Position numbers and translations under genes: made by a program
Shown: positions 8,120-16,580 of the stretch, piece by piece
How the letters are laid out: each line of letters starts with the position of its first letter
Position numbering within the stretch: the stretch's first letter is position 1
From: DASUBN01 sp036500225
GTDB lineage: Bacteria > Pseudomonadota > Gammaproteobacteria > Natronospirales > REEB76
DNA: 52,610 nucleotides
NCBI GenBank assembly: GCA_036500225.1
Contig: DASYCJ010000030.1
Location: 1-52,610 of the forward strand
Direction: 5' to 3'
The notes under the pieces: model-generated
The model's database searches: none
Told to the model about the DNA's origin: nothing
Seen by the model: only the letters and a program-made list of their open reading frames with translations

Positions 8120-9331
8120 CTACTGGTACGGCCGGCTGGCCACGATGCAGGTGGGCGTATAGCACTCCCACTCCCAGGGCGTCACGCCGTCTCCCAGGAT
8201 CTTCTCCAGCAGCGGGCGGAAGGCCAGTTCGCCGTTGTCACTGTTGGTGAGCAGGATCATGCAGGTCTGCTTGCCTGGGAAACAGATCATGTAGTTCTGG
8301 GCGCCGTCGCCATGGCCTTCCTTGAAGAAGGCGGTGCCGTAAGGCGTGCGGGTGAGCAGTCCCCAGCCGACGCCGTAAGCCAATCCCACCTTAGCCGCCT
8401 CTTGGCTTGAGCCCGCATCCCGCGGTGCGGGGAACTGGTGTATGGAGTGGATGGCCAGCACCGGCGTGAGCATGGCCTGGCGGGTCTCGGGGTCCAGGAT
8501 CCTCCCGTCCAACAAGGCGATGTCGAAGCGCGCCAGATCGGAGGCTGAGCTGGTCATGGAGCCGGCGCCGCGCGGATCGGCGCGGCGGGTCTTGGCGAGG
8601 AATTTCCCCTGCAGATCGAAACGATCCGCCACGTCGGCAGCGAACTCGGGCCGGTACACCAGTGAGGTTTGGGTCATGCCGAGCGGCGCGAACAGCGCCT
8701 CCTGCATGAGCTGATCCAGGGGCTTGCCCTGCTGCCGCTCCACCAGGAACTGCACTAGGTTGATGCCATCGCCGGAATACTTGAAGTCGCTGCCCGGTGT
8801 GAAGTGCAGGTGCAGCTTGTGGTCCGGCTCGAGGAAGGTGAAGTTGGCGAGACCGGAGCTGTGGGAGAGCAGCATGCGCGGAGTGACCTTGTTCCAGCGC
8901 GGATCTTTCACCAGCTCCGAGGCGATGCCCTGATAATGGGCATAGTGGTCCAGGGGTTGCGGCAGCTGCTGCACCACCGGTTTGTCCAGGTCGAACTTGC
9001 CCTGTTGCACCAGGCTCATGACGTAAGTCGAGAACACCGCCTTGGTGAGGGAAGCGGCCCAGGTGGTGGTGCCAGTATCCATGGCCAGGTCCGGATTTTG
9101 GCTGCGCAGACCGTAGGCAGCACTCCAGGCGAGTTTGCCGTCCTGTACCACCGCTATCTCGGCGCCCATGACATGAGCATCGGCCAGGGTCTTGCGGGCG
9201 AAAGCATCTGCGTCCATGAGGCTGATGTGGGAGCCGTCGAGACGTTCTAGGGAGGTTGGCGCAGTATCGGCTGCGCCGACACAGGAAATGAAGAGCAGGG
9301 CGGCCAGAGCCGCGTGACGAGCCGTGTACAT
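8120..9331 (-). CDS. Secreted serine hydrolase, class C beta-lactamase family
   Basis: A 403-residue protein with a signal peptide (hydrophobic core about 7-20, likely cleaved near A-D-T). It has the S-x-x-K catalytic tetrad S-L-T-K at about 94-97 and a Y-S-G at about 185-187 where the family has Y-x-N. An H-G-D-G near the C-terminus occupies the third-motif region. Relatives are esterases, D-aminopeptidases and penicillin-binding-like enzymes, so a true beta-lactamase activity should not be assumed. The gene starts one base before the stop of the upstream membrane protein gene. Confidence 0.85.
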   Translation of the reverse strand: MYTARHAALAALLFISCVGAADTAPTSLERLDGSHISLMDADAFARKTLADAHVMGAEIAVVQDGKLAWSAAYGLRSQNPDLAMDTGTTTWAASLTKAVFSTYVMSLVQQGKFDLDKPVVQQLPQPLDHYAHYQGIASELVKDPRWNKVTPRMLLSHSSGLANFTFLEPDHKLHLHFTPGSDFKYSGDGINLVQFLVERQQGKPLDQLMQEALFAPLGMTQTSLVYRPEFAADVADRFDLQGKFLAKTRRADPRGAGSMTSSASDLARFDIALLDGRILDPETRQAMLTPVLAIHSIHQFPAPRDAGSSQEAAKVGLAYGVGWGLLTRTPYGTAFFKEGHGDGAQNYMICFPGKQTCMILLTNSDNGELAFRPLLEKILGDGVTPWEWECYTPTCIVASRPYQ

Positions 9332-9332
9332 A

Positions 9333-9797
9333 TCAGTCGGTACTGACGTAAGCCCCAGACATTATGACGATCACCACGGCCAGGCCCAGCAGCAGGTTCA
9401 CGTCCATGATCACCCGGATCTGACTCAGGGCTTTCTTCGCCAGGACTTCGTCGTTCGCCGCCACGGCGCGTTTCAACTTCTTGAAGGCGGAGAAGGTGAG
9501 GTGGCCGGTGAGCATCATCATGAACACTCCGATGGCCATCATGAAGTGTACGAACCAAGGCAGTTGGCTGAAGCCGCCGAAGCCGTTGAACACCATATAA
9601 GTACCCGAGGCCAGCAACACCACGATGGCGGCCCATACCCAGGGCAGGAAGCGGCTGAGCAGGGTGCACCAGAAACGCGCCAGCGTCAGCGTGCCCATGT
9701 CTTTCAGCGCCGGGCGCAGGGCCACGAAGCCGAAGAACATGCCGCCGATCCAGATGATGACCGCCAGGACGTGCGCGGTTATGGCTATGACTGGCAT
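9333..9797 (-). CDS. CopD-like small membrane protein
   Basis: A 154-residue protein with four predicted helices. It resembles CopD/DUF2269-type proteins, with histidines near helix ends (I-T-A-H-V-L-A-V-I-I-W-I-G-G and W-F-V-H-F-M-M, then L-T-G-H) that could bind heme or metal. Family members are linked to copper handling or to heme-binding membrane domains, but assignment here is tentative. The ATG at 9797 is chosen because AGGAAT precedes it. Tight spacing to the acyltransferase (17 bases) and the serine hydrolase (1 base) suggests one transcript. Confidence 0.7.
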   Translation of the reverse strand: MPVIAITAHVLAVIIWIGGMFFGFVALRPALKDMGTLTLARFWCTLLSRFLPWVWAAIVVLLASGTYMVFNGFGGFSQLPWFVHFMMAIGVFMMMLTGHLTFSAFKKLKRAVAANDEVLAKKALSQIRVIMDVNLLLGLAVVIVIMSGAYVSTD

Positions 9798-9814
9798 GGT
9801 GATTCCTTTTTGTT

Positions 9815-10897
9815 CTAGCTGCCGGCAGCGATGCGCCGGCGGATGAGTTCCCGGAACTTGACCTTCTTGAGCTTGAGGGCTGGCTGTTCCACGAGGTGCC
9901 AGGACAGCATGGCACATCCCAGGGTCAGCACCGCGGCGGTGGCGAAGAGTTCCAGGGGCAGGATGGCCGGGAAATATTGCCGCAGGGCCTGCTCGATGGG
10001 GAAGGCATATATATAGAGGCCGTAAGAGTAGTCACCGGCACGGTTGAACCAGTGCAGGTTTGGCACATAGGCCAGCCAGAACACCGCATACACCAGCCAC
10101 GCGGTGAAGGCATCCGGGAAGGCCGGTGTCCGGTACAGCACCACCACCGGCACCACAGCCGCCGCCAGTAACCAGGTGCTGAGCGGGATGCGATCATGGT
10201 AGACACGGATCACGGAGCCCGCGGCGAACAGCAGGAACAGGTGCAGATAACGGGTCTTGTCGTCGAAGAAGTGCACGTTGAAGGTGACGGCCAAGGCCAG
10301 CACGCACATCGCCAGGATGAAGGGCAGGTAGGCGCGGCGATTGAACAGGATGCCGACCACGCCGAACACGCTCAAGACCAGGTACAAGAAGAATTCCGCC
10401 GGCAGCGTCCAGAGTGAACCATTCACGCCGTTCACCGGCAGGTGCTCGAACACCCCCGGCAGCCGGAAGTGCAGGTTCACCAGGGTTATGTTGCGGGCCA
10501 GGTACTCGTAGAGTTCCGGATCGCGGAGGTAGGTCAGGGGTTCGAGGGTGGTCACCACCGGCCCGAGCAGGAACACGGTGGCCAAGAGGCACGCCAACAG
10601 GCCGGGGAAGATGCGCAGGCAGCGCGCCTTCATGAACTCGGGCCAGTTGCGGCGGTTGAGGTAACTCGCAGTCACCAGGAAGCCGCTGATGACGAAGAAG
10701 ATGTCCACTCCCACGCCGCCGGCATAGGTGAAATGCAGGACCCGCTGCACCAGGTCCATCTGGCCCCGGAGCTTGGTGATGGCATAGCTGTGGCCGTAGA
10801 TGACCATGAGCGCGGCCAGGAAGCGCAACAGCAGGTAGTTGTTCTCAGGCTGTGCTTCGAAGGAAGCGATGCTGCGCTTGAAGGGGTTGAAACTCAT
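9815..10897 (-). CDS. Membrane-bound acyltransferase 3 family protein
   Basis: A 360-residue protein with around ten hydrophobic helices. Family hallmarks are the N-terminal L-L-R-F-L-A-A-L-M-V-I-Y-G-H-S (catalytic-type histidine) and G-V-D-I-F-F-V-I-S-G-F-L. Such proteins O-acylate cell-surface sugars, lipids or peptidoglycan. The ATG at 10897 begins M-S-F-N-P-F-K and is preferred because the sequence upstream is not membrane-like and overlaps the rpe promoter region. The gene is divergent from rpe. Confidence 0.88.
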   Translation of the reverse strand: MSFNPFKRSIASFEAQPENNYLLLRFLAALMVIYGHSYAITKLRGQMDLVQRVLHFTYAGGVGVDIFFVISGFLVTASYLNRRNWPEFMKARCLRIFPGLLACLLATVFLLGPVVTTLEPLTYLRDPELYEYLARNITLVNLHFRLPGVFEHLPVNGVNGSLWTLPAEFFLYLVLSVFGVVGILFNRRAYLPFILAMCVLALAVTFNVHFFDDKTRYLHLFLLFAAGSVIRVYHDRIPLSTWLLAAAVVPVVVLYRTPAFPDAFTAWLVYAVFWLAYVPNLHWFNRAGDYSYGLYIYAFPIEQALRQYFPAILPLELFATAAVLTLGCAMLSWHLVEQPALKLKKVKFRELIRRRIAAGS

Positions 10898-11023
10898 GCC
10901 GGGGCCCGGGTATGGCAGGGTTGCGGCAGCAGGATAGCAGCCGTCACCGGGTCGCGCACCTGCTTGGAAGGGAAGACCAGACACGGGCTGAAAAGCCCGC
11001 GCCCTTCGGTTAAAGTGTGTCGC

Positions 11024-11701
11024 ATGAGTCGCAACCATCTCATCGCTCCGTCCATCCTTTCGGCCGATTTCGCCCGTTTGGGGGACGAGGTCGATGCGGT
11101 CTTGAAGGCTGGTGCCGACATGGTGCATTTCGACGTGATGGACAACCATTACGTGCCGAACCTCACCATCGGTCCGGTGGTCTGCGAGGCCCTGCGCAAA
11201 CATGGTGTGAAAGCGCCCATCGATGTGCATCTGATGGTGAAGCCGGTAGACCGTATCGTGCCGGACTTCGCCAAGGCCGGTGCCACCTATATAACGTTCC
11301 ACCCGGAAGCCAGCGAGCACATCGACCGCACCCTGTCGCTGATCCATGACAACGGTTGCAAGGCTGGCCTGGTGTTCAACCCGGCCACGCCGCTCGACCA
11401 CATGAAGTACGTGATGGACAAGATCGACATGGTATTGATCATGTCCGTGAATCCGGGCTTCGGCGGGCAGTCCTTCATCCGCGAGAGCCTGGTGAAGTTA
11501 CGCGAAGCTCGAGCCCTTATAGATAGGCAAGGGCGTGAGATCCGCTTAGAGATCGACGGTGGAGTGAAGGCGGACAATATCCGCGAGATCGCCGCCGCTG
11601 GCGCGGACACCTTCGTGGCGGGCTCGGCCATCTTCGGCGCTAAAGACTATTCCGCTGTGATCAAGAAGATGCGCGAGGAACTTGCTCTCGCTAAGTCCTG
11701 A
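11024..11701 (+). CDS. rpe: Ribulose-phosphate 3-epimerase
   Basis: A 225-residue TIM-barrel enzyme interconverting ribulose 5-phosphate and xylulose 5-phosphate. Visible motifs are A-P-S-I-L-S-A-D-F at the N-terminus, H-F-D-V-M-D with metal and catalytic Asp, the second H-L-M-V strand, M-S-V-N-P-G-F-G-G-Q for phosphate binding, and the catalytic-Asp strand E-I-D-G-G-V. A perfect short hairpin (GGGC-TGAAAA-GCCC) lies in the leader. The gene heads rpe-gph-trp, a common gammaproteobacterial order, and rpiA at 33971 supplies the partner isomerase. Confidence 0.96.
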   Translation: MSRNHLIAPSILSADFARLGDEVDAVLKAGADMVHFDVMDNHYVPNLTIGPVVCEALRKHGVKAPIDVHLMVKPVDRIVPDFAKAGATYITFHPEASEHIDRTLSLIHDNGCKAGLVFNPATPLDHMKYVMDKIDMVLIMSVNPGFGGQSFIRESLVKLREARALIDRQGREIRLEIDGGVKADNIREIAAAGADTFVAGSAIFGAKDYSAVIKKMREELALAKS

Positions 11702-11714
11702 TGCTTGCCCGCCG

Positions 11715-12404
11715 ATGACGCCCATAGAACTCGTAGCCTTTGATCTCGATGGTACATTGATCGACAGCGCCGCCGACATCGCGCGCGCTGTGGACCAGGC
11801 CTTGGCTGCGCTCGGGCAACCGACCCACGGTGTAGACGAAGTGAAAGGCTGGGTGGGGGAGGGGCTCACCATGCTCCTGAAGCGCGCCCTCACGGGCAAG
11901 CTGGATGGAGAGCCTGATCCGGCGCTCTTGACCCGCTGCCGTGAAGAGTTCCGCCGCTTCTATAAGCGAGGCCTGTGCGTGGATACACGCTTCTACCCGG
12001 GCGCTCGCGAAGCCCTGGATATGCTCAGCGGCCGTTATCAGCTCGCCTGCATCACCAACAAAGCTTCCGAGTACACGGATCCCCTGCTCAAGTTGTTGGG
12101 TGTCTATGAGCGCTTCGATGTGGTGGTGAGCGGAGATACGGTGGGGGCCCTGAAGCCCGACCCGACCCCGCTCCTTTATACCGCCAGTCAGATGGGCGCA
12201 CCGCCGGAGGCCTGCTGCATGGTGGGGGATTCCCGCAACGACATCCTGGCGGCCAAGGCGGCGGATTTCCGTGCCGTGGCCGTGAGTTACGGTTATCGTC
12301 AGGGCGTGGATCTGATGGCTTTGGGGGCCGATACCGAATTAAATTCGCTGACAGAACTTCCGGCCTGGATCGAGGGACTTGCCGCCGGGACGGCCAGCCG
12401 TTAA
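11715..12404 (+). CDS. gph: Phosphoglycolate phosphatase
   Basis: A 229-residue HAD-superfamily hydrolase. Motif I is F-D-L-D-G-T-L with nucleophile Asp10 and acid Asp12, a helical cap follows, K-P-D-P-T-P-L carries the motif III lysine, and V-G-D-S-R-N-D gives motif IV. Gph removes 2-phosphoglycolate formed during repair of 3'-phosphoglycolate DNA ends. The ATG at 11715 is 13 bases after the rpe stop, so the two are co-transcribed. The name rests on motifs plus the rpe-gph-trp neighbourhood. Confidence 0.92.
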   Translation: MTPIELVAFDLDGTLIDSAADIARAVDQALAALGQPTHGVDEVKGWVGEGLTMLLKRALTGKLDGEPDPALLTRCREEFRRFYKRGLCVDTRFYPGAREALDMLSGRYQLACITNKASEYTDPLLKLLGVYERFDVVVSGDTVGALKPDPTPLLYTASQMGAPPEACCMVGDSRNDILAAKAADFRAVAVSYGYRQGVDLMALGADTELNSLTELPAWIEGLAAGTASR

Positions 12405-12443
12405 TGTCTTGGCTCGGTTTTTCGAGAGTGATGGCATAAAGTC

Positions 12444-12506
12444 ATGTCTTCAACGGTCTTTCTGGACGGAGCAGTAGCGGCTACCCGCAGCTGGCGATGG
12501 TGGTGA
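12444..12506 (+). CDS. trpL: trp operon leader peptide
   Basis: A 20-residue open frame (M-S-S-T-V-F-L-D-G-A-V-A-A-T-R-S-W-R-W-W) lying between gph and trpE. Three of its last four codons are TGG, followed at once by TGA. Such clustered Trp codons directly before a hairpin are the signature of a ribosome-mediated trp attenuator. The Shine-Dalgarno is weak. The Trp codons themselves form part of the left arm of the hairpin at 12499-12527, so a ribosome stalled there would stop the hairpin forming. Confidence 0.82.
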   Translation: MSSTVFLDGAVAATRSWRWW

Positions 12507-12527
12507 CGCCTTAGAAGCGTCTTCACC
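12499..12527 (+). terminator. Probable trp attenuator hairpin
   Basis: The left arm GGTGG-T-GACGC and right arm GCGTC-T-TCACC pair with one T-T mismatch and one G-U pair around a 7-base loop; a short pyrimidine stretch CTCTTT follows. The left arm includes the last two Trp codons and the stop of the leader peptide. An alternative GGCG/CGCC pairing (12493-12510) could compete. The weak T-tract makes the termination strength uncertain. Confidence 0.55.
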
Positions 12528-12562
12528 CTCTTTGCCATTCCGTATCTCAGGATGACCGTGTC

Positions 12563-14041
12563 ATGGATCAAAAGCGTTACGACGACCTCAAGGCCGCCGG
12601 CTACACCCGCATCCCCGTGGTGCGCGAAGTGCTGGCCGACCTCGATACTCCCCTAAGCACCTATCTCAAGCTGGCGGACGCCTCCGGCACCTTCCTCCTG
12701 GAATCAGTGGAGGGAGGCGAGACCTGGGGCCGCTATTCCATCATCGGCCTATCCGCTGCCGCCATGCTCACGGTGCAGGATGGCGTATGCACGGTGCAGA
12801 GCACGGCCGGCACCGAGACGCTGGATGCACGGGACCCCTTCGAAGCCATCGAAGACTTCCGCGCCCGTTTCCGGGTGCCGGAGCTGCCGGGTCTACCGCG
12901 TTTCAGCGGCGGCCTGGTGGGCTACTTCGGTCACGAGACCGTGGGATATATCGAACCACAGTTGAAAGAGAGCGGTGCTCCCGATGAACTGGGTTGCCCC
13001 GACGCCTGCTTGATGCTGGCGGAAGAGCTGGTGATCTTCGATAACCTCCGGGGCACGGTGCAGATCGTGGTGCACGCGGATGCCACGGCGGCGGACGGGT
13101 ACAAGGCAGCGGATCGGCGCCTGGACGATCTCACCTCGCGTCTGCGCTCGGCACAGCGTTATCCCACCCGCAAGGGTTATGCCGGTAGTGCTGCCGGGGA
13201 ATTCACATCGGGCTTCGCCGAGGCGGACTACTGCGCCGCGGTGGACAAGGTGAAAGGCTATATCCTGGACGGCGACGCCTTCCAGGTGGTGCTGTCCCAG
13301 CGGCTCTCGGCGCCCTTCGCCGGCAAGGCCCTGGACGTGTATCGCGCCTTGCGGGTCATGAACCCTTCGCCCTACATGTATCACCTGGACTTCGGCCGCT
13401 TCCAGATAACTGGTTCTTCACCAGAGGTGCTGGTGCGTGTGGAAGATGGCGAAGTGACGTTGCGACCCATCGCCGGTACCCGGCCCCGGGGCGCTACGCT
13501 GGAAGAAGACGCGCATCTAGCAGAGGAATTGCTCGCGGATCCCAAGGAGCGCGCTGAGCACGTGATGCTCATCGACCTCGGCCGCAACGACGTGGGCCGG
13601 GTCTCGGAGACCGGCAGCGTGCGGCTCTCGGACCGCATGGTCATCGAGCGCTATTCTCACGTGATGCATATAGTCTCGGAAGTGCGCGGGCGTCTGAAGG
13701 TGGGCCTAGGTCCCCTGGACGTGCTCAAGGCCTGCTTCCCGGCGGGCACAGTGAGCGGCGCACCCAAGGTGCGGGCCCTAGAGATCATCCGCGAGCTTGA
13801 GCCTACCAAGCGCGGCATCTACTCCGGCGCGGTGGGGTACCTGGGTTGGAACGGCAACCTGGACACGGCCATCGCCATCCGCACCGCTGTCATCAAGGAT
13901 GGGCACATCCACGTGCAGGCGGGGGCCGGCATCGTGCATGATTCGGTGCCCAAGAACGAATGGCAGGAGACGCTGAACAAGGCCAAGGCCTTGATGCGTG
14001 CGGTGCAGATGACGGCTGGCGACACTGGCCGAGGAAACTGA
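12563..14041 (+). CDS. trpE: Anthranilate synthase component I
   Basis: A 492-residue chorismate-utilising enzyme that makes anthranilate from chorismate and ammonia. The tryptophan feedback motif L-L-E-S is at about 45-48. The C-terminal catalytic domain shows the R-P-I-A-G-T-R-P-R-G segment, A-E-H-V-M-L-I-D-L-G-R-N-D, P-A-G-T-V-S-G-A-P-K-V-R-A and G-A-G-I-V-H-D-S. The start at 12563 follows CAGGATG by a normal spacing. It is the first structural gene after the attenuator, and trpG begins two bases after its stop. Confidence 0.97.
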   Translation: MDQKRYDDLKAAGYTRIPVVREVLADLDTPLSTYLKLADASGTFLLESVEGGETWGRYSIIGLSAAAMLTVQDGVCTVQSTAGTETLDARDPFEAIEDFRARFRVPELPGLPRFSGGLVGYFGHETVGYIEPQLKESGAPDELGCPDACLMLAEELVIFDNLRGTVQIVVHADATAADGYKAADRRLDDLTSRLRSAQRYPTRKGYAGSAAGEFTSGFAEADYCAAVDKVKGYILDGDAFQVVLSQRLSAPFAGKALDVYRALRVMNPSPYMYHLDFGRFQITGSSPEVLVRVEDGEVTLRPIAGTRPRGATLEEDAHLAEELLADPKERAEHVMLIDLGRNDVGRVSETGSVRLSDRMVIERYSHVMHIVSEVRGRLKVGLGPLDVLKACFPAGTVSGAPKVRALEIIRELEPTKRGIYSGAVGYLGWNGNLDTAIAIRTAVIKDGHIHVQAGAGIVHDSVPKNEWQETLNKAKALMRAVQMTAGDTGRGN

Positions 14042-14043
14042 CC

Positions 14044-14625
14044 ATGATATTGATGATCGATAACTACGATTCGTTTACTTATAACCTCGTCCAATATCTG
14101 GGCGAGCTGGGTCAGCACGTGGACGTGCGCCGCAACGATGCCCTGAGCGTCGCGGATGCGGCAGCACTGAAGCCCAGCGGCATCGTGATCTCTCCCGGGC
14201 CCTGCACACCCAACGAGGCGGGCATCTCGGTGGATCTCATCAAGCAACTGGGTGGCAAGTTCCCGATCCTCGGCGTCTGTCTCGGCCACCAGTCCATCGG
14301 CCAGGCCTTCGGCGGCAAGATCGTGCATGCGGGCCAGGTGATGCACGGCAAGGTCTCGCGCATCCGCCATACTGATAAGGGCGTGTTCCGCGGCCTGCCG
14401 GACGGCTTCGAGGCTACCCGTTATCACTCCCTGGTCATCGCCAAGGACTCGGTACCGGACTGCCTGGAAGTGACCGCCTGGACGGAGGATGATAAGGGCG
14501 TCATGGAGGAGATCATGGGCGTGCGCCACAAGTCGCTGCCCATCGAGGGTGTCCAATTCCACCCTGAGTCGATCCTGACTCAGCATGGGCACGACCTGCT
14601 ACGCAATTTCCTGAAGCAAGACTGA
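14044..14625 (+). CDS. trpG: Anthranilate synthase component II (glutamine amidotransferase)
   Basis: A 193-residue class I glutamine amidotransferase that supplies ammonia to TrpE. The catalytic triad is visible as Cys79 in L-G-V-C-L-G-H-Q, and His173 with Glu175 in Q-F-H-P-E-S. The start opens M-I-L-M-I-D-N-Y-D-S-F-T, the usual family beginning. Such subunits often also serve PabB; no pabB is in this window. The stop overlaps the trpD start (TGATG), indicating coupled translation. Confidence 0.96.
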   Translation: MILMIDNYDSFTYNLVQYLGELGQHVDVRRNDALSVADAAALKPSGIVISPGPCTPNEAGISVDLIKQLGGKFPILGVCLGHQSIGQAFGGKIVHAGQVMHGKVSRIRHTDKGVFRGLPDGFEATRYHSLVIAKDSVPDCLEVTAWTEDDKGVMEEIMGVRHKSLPIEGVQFHPESILTQHGHDLLRNFLKQD

Positions 14626-15635
14626 TGGAAATCAAAGAAGCCATCGGCAGCATAGTCACCCGCATCGACCTCAAAGAGGACGAGATGCAGTCGGTGATGC
14701 GCCAGATCATGACCGGCGGCGCCACGCCTACCCAGATCGGCGGGTTCCTGGCCGGCATGCGCGCCAAGGGCGAGACCGTGGAGGAGATCACGGCGGCAGC
14801 CCGGGTGATGCGCGAACTCGCCATGCGCGTGAAAGTCTCGCCCCAGCATCTCGTGGATACCTGCGGCACCGGCGGCGACAACCGGCGCCTGTTCAATGTC
14901 TCCACCGCCGCCGCTTTCGTGGTGGCCGCCGCCGGCGGGCGCGTGGCGAAACACGGCAACCGTTCCATGTCCAGCAAATCCGGCAGTGCTGACCTGCTGG
15001 AAGCCATGGGCGTGCCCCTGGAACTGCCACCGGAACACGTGGCAGCCAGCATCGAGAAGATCGGCATCGGCTTCATGTTCGCCCCGGCGCATCATCCGGC
15101 GGCGCGTTTCGCCGCGGCCCCGCGCCGCGAACTCGGCACCCGTACCTTATTCAATCTGCTCGGGCCTCTTACCAATCCCGCCAATGCACCGCATCAGTTG
15201 CTGGGTGTATTCGCGGACCGCTGGGTGGAACCCATGGCGAACGTGTTGAAGTCCTTGGGCAGCACCCACGTGCTGGTGGTGCACTCGGAAGACGGTCTGG
15301 ATGAAGTGAGTTTGGCCGCACCTACCGCCGTGAGTGAACTCAAGGATGGTGAGGTGAAGAGTTACCGTATCCAGCCGGAGGATTTCGGCCTGAAGCGCCA
15401 GGCGCTGGATAGCCTCGAAGTGGATGGGCCCCAGGCGAGCCTCGCCATGGTGGAACTTGCCTTCTCCGGCAAACCGGGCCCGGCCCGGGACATGCTGATG
15501 CTGAATGCAGGCGCTGCCATCTATGCGGCGGATGTGACCGCCACCCTCAAGGAGGGCATGGCCCTGGCGGACAAGATGCTCACCGAGGGAGCGGCCCGCG
15601 ACAAGCTCGCTCAGTTCCTGGAGATGTCCCGGTGA
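14625..15635 (+). CDS. trpD: Anthranilate phosphoribosyltransferase
   Basis: A 336-residue enzyme attaching phosphoribose from PRPP to anthranilate. Diagnostic segments are D-T-C-G-T-G-G-D for PRPP binding, N-V-S-T-A-A-A-F, K-H-G-N-R-S-M-S-S-K-S-G-S-A-D, and the anthranilate-binding P-A-R-F-A-A. It is the monofunctional form, not fused to trpG as in enterics. Four-base GTGA-type overlap with trpC follows. Confidence 0.97.
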   Translation: MEIKEAIGSIVTRIDLKEDEMQSVMRQIMTGGATPTQIGGFLAGMRAKGETVEEITAAARVMRELAMRVKVSPQHLVDTCGTGGDNRRLFNVSTAAAFVVAAAGGRVAKHGNRSMSSKSGSADLLEAMGVPLELPPEHVAASIEKIGIGFMFAPAHHPAARFAAAPRRELGTRTLFNLLGPLTNPANAPHQLLGVFADRWVEPMANVLKSLGSTHVLVVHSEDGLDEVSLAAPTAVSELKDGEVKSYRIQPEDFGLKRQALDSLEVDGPQASLAMVELAFSGKPGPARDMLMLNAGAAIYAADVTATLKEGMALADKMLTEGAARDKLAQFLEMSR

Positions 15636-16435
15636 GTTCCGGCGATCCAGATATCCTGAAGAAGATCCTGCGGGTGAAGGCCGAAGAGGTGGCGGCCGGC
15701 TCCGCGGCGCGGCCCCTGAAGCAGTTGCGGGCAGAAGTGGAAGCCGCGCCTGAGCCCCGGGATTTCCTTGGCGCCCTCAAAGCTTCGTTGGCAGCCGGCC
15801 GACCCGCTGTCATCGCCGAGATCAAGAAGGCATCCCCGAGTCAGGGGGTCATACGCCAGGCTTTCGATCCTGCCGCCATCGCCAAGAGCTATGCCGCGGC
15901 GGGGGCGAGTTGCCTCTCCATCCTCACGGATAAGCAGTTCTTCCACGGTGAGGCGGACTACCTACGCCAAGGCCGTGCGGCCTGTGCGCTGCCGGTGCTA
16001 CGCAAGGATTTCATGATCGATCCCTGGCAGGTATACGAGTCCCGCCTCATGAGCGCGGACTGCATCCTGCTAATCGTGAAGGCCCTCGGCGATGCCCAGA
16101 TGGCGGAGCTGGCGGGCACGGCCGCGGACTTAGGCATGGATGCGCTGCTGGAAGTGCATGACCGGGAGGAGCTGGAACGGGCTCTGGCCCTGAAACCGCC
16201 TTTCGTGGGCATCAACAACCGGGACCTCACGAGCTTCCGCACTGATACCGGCATCACCCTTGCCTTGTTGCGCAGCATCCCCGCAGACTGTCTGGTGGTG
16301 ACTGAGAGCGGCATCAAGAGTCGCGATGACGTGCAGCGCATGCGGAAAAATGGCGTGCATGGCTTTCTGGTGGGCGAAGCATTCATGCGTGCCGATGATC
16401 CTGGCTCTAAACTTTCCGAACTCTTTGCCGCCTGA
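15632..16435 (+). CDS. trpC: Indole-3-glycerol phosphate synthase
   Basis: A 267-residue TIM-barrel enzyme, monofunctional (no TrpF fusion). Visible motifs are V-I-A-E-I-K-K-A-S-P-S, L-R-K-D-F-M-I-D, L-E-V-H-D, G-I-N-N-R-D-L and V-T-E-S-G-I. It uses a GTG start that overlaps the trpD stop. It is the last gene of this trp unit: trpF, trpB and trpA are not here, so the pathway is split. A palindromic repeat begins immediately after its stop codon. Confidence 0.97.
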   Translation: MSSGDPDILKKILRVKAEEVAAGSAARPLKQLRAEVEAAPEPRDFLGALKASLAAGRPAVIAEIKKASPSQGVIRQAFDPAAIAKSYAAAGASCLSILTDKQFFHGEADYLRQGRAACALPVLRKDFMIDPWQVYESRLMSADCILLIVKALGDAQMAELAGTAADLGMDALLEVHDREELERALALKPPFVGINNRDLTSFRTDTGITLALLRSIPADCLVVTESGIKSRDDVQRMRKNGVHGFLVGEAFMRADDPGSKLSELFAA

Positions 16436-16558
16436 CTCAGAAGCTGCTGCGCTCGCCGGGGCGTTGTTGTGATTCGAACCCGCAGTCATTCATGCACATT
16501 AAGAGTGCACTGCTCGCCTCGCACGCCTAGCCCGGCCATCGCTCGCGACGCTTCTGAG
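16436..16558 (+). repeat. Palindromic intergenic element, copy C
   Basis: Starts on the base after the trpC stop. Its ends pair perfectly: CTCAGAAGC (16436-16444) with GCTTCTGAG (16550-16558). The internal hairpin is TGCAC-loop of 7-GTGCA (16493-16509), and the shared octamer GCCTAGCC is at 16525-16532. Its stem sequences differ wholly from copies at 584-773 and 34645-34771 while keeping pairing. It could also act as the trp transcript's 3' structure, though no T-tract follows. Confidence 0.72.
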
Positions 16559-16580
16559 CGCAGTTCTTCTCTAATGGCAG

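Noticed and set aside
8120..9331. Calling the serine hydrolase a beta-lactamase resistance gene
   Set aside because: The S-x-x-K site is shared by esterases and peptidases, and the Y-x-N motif is replaced by Y-S-G, so resistance is not supported.
12405..12443. A dedicated trp promoter just before the leader peptide
   Set aside because: TTGGCT and CATAAA occur, but the spacing of 20 bases is too long for confidence; transcription could come from rpe-gph instead.
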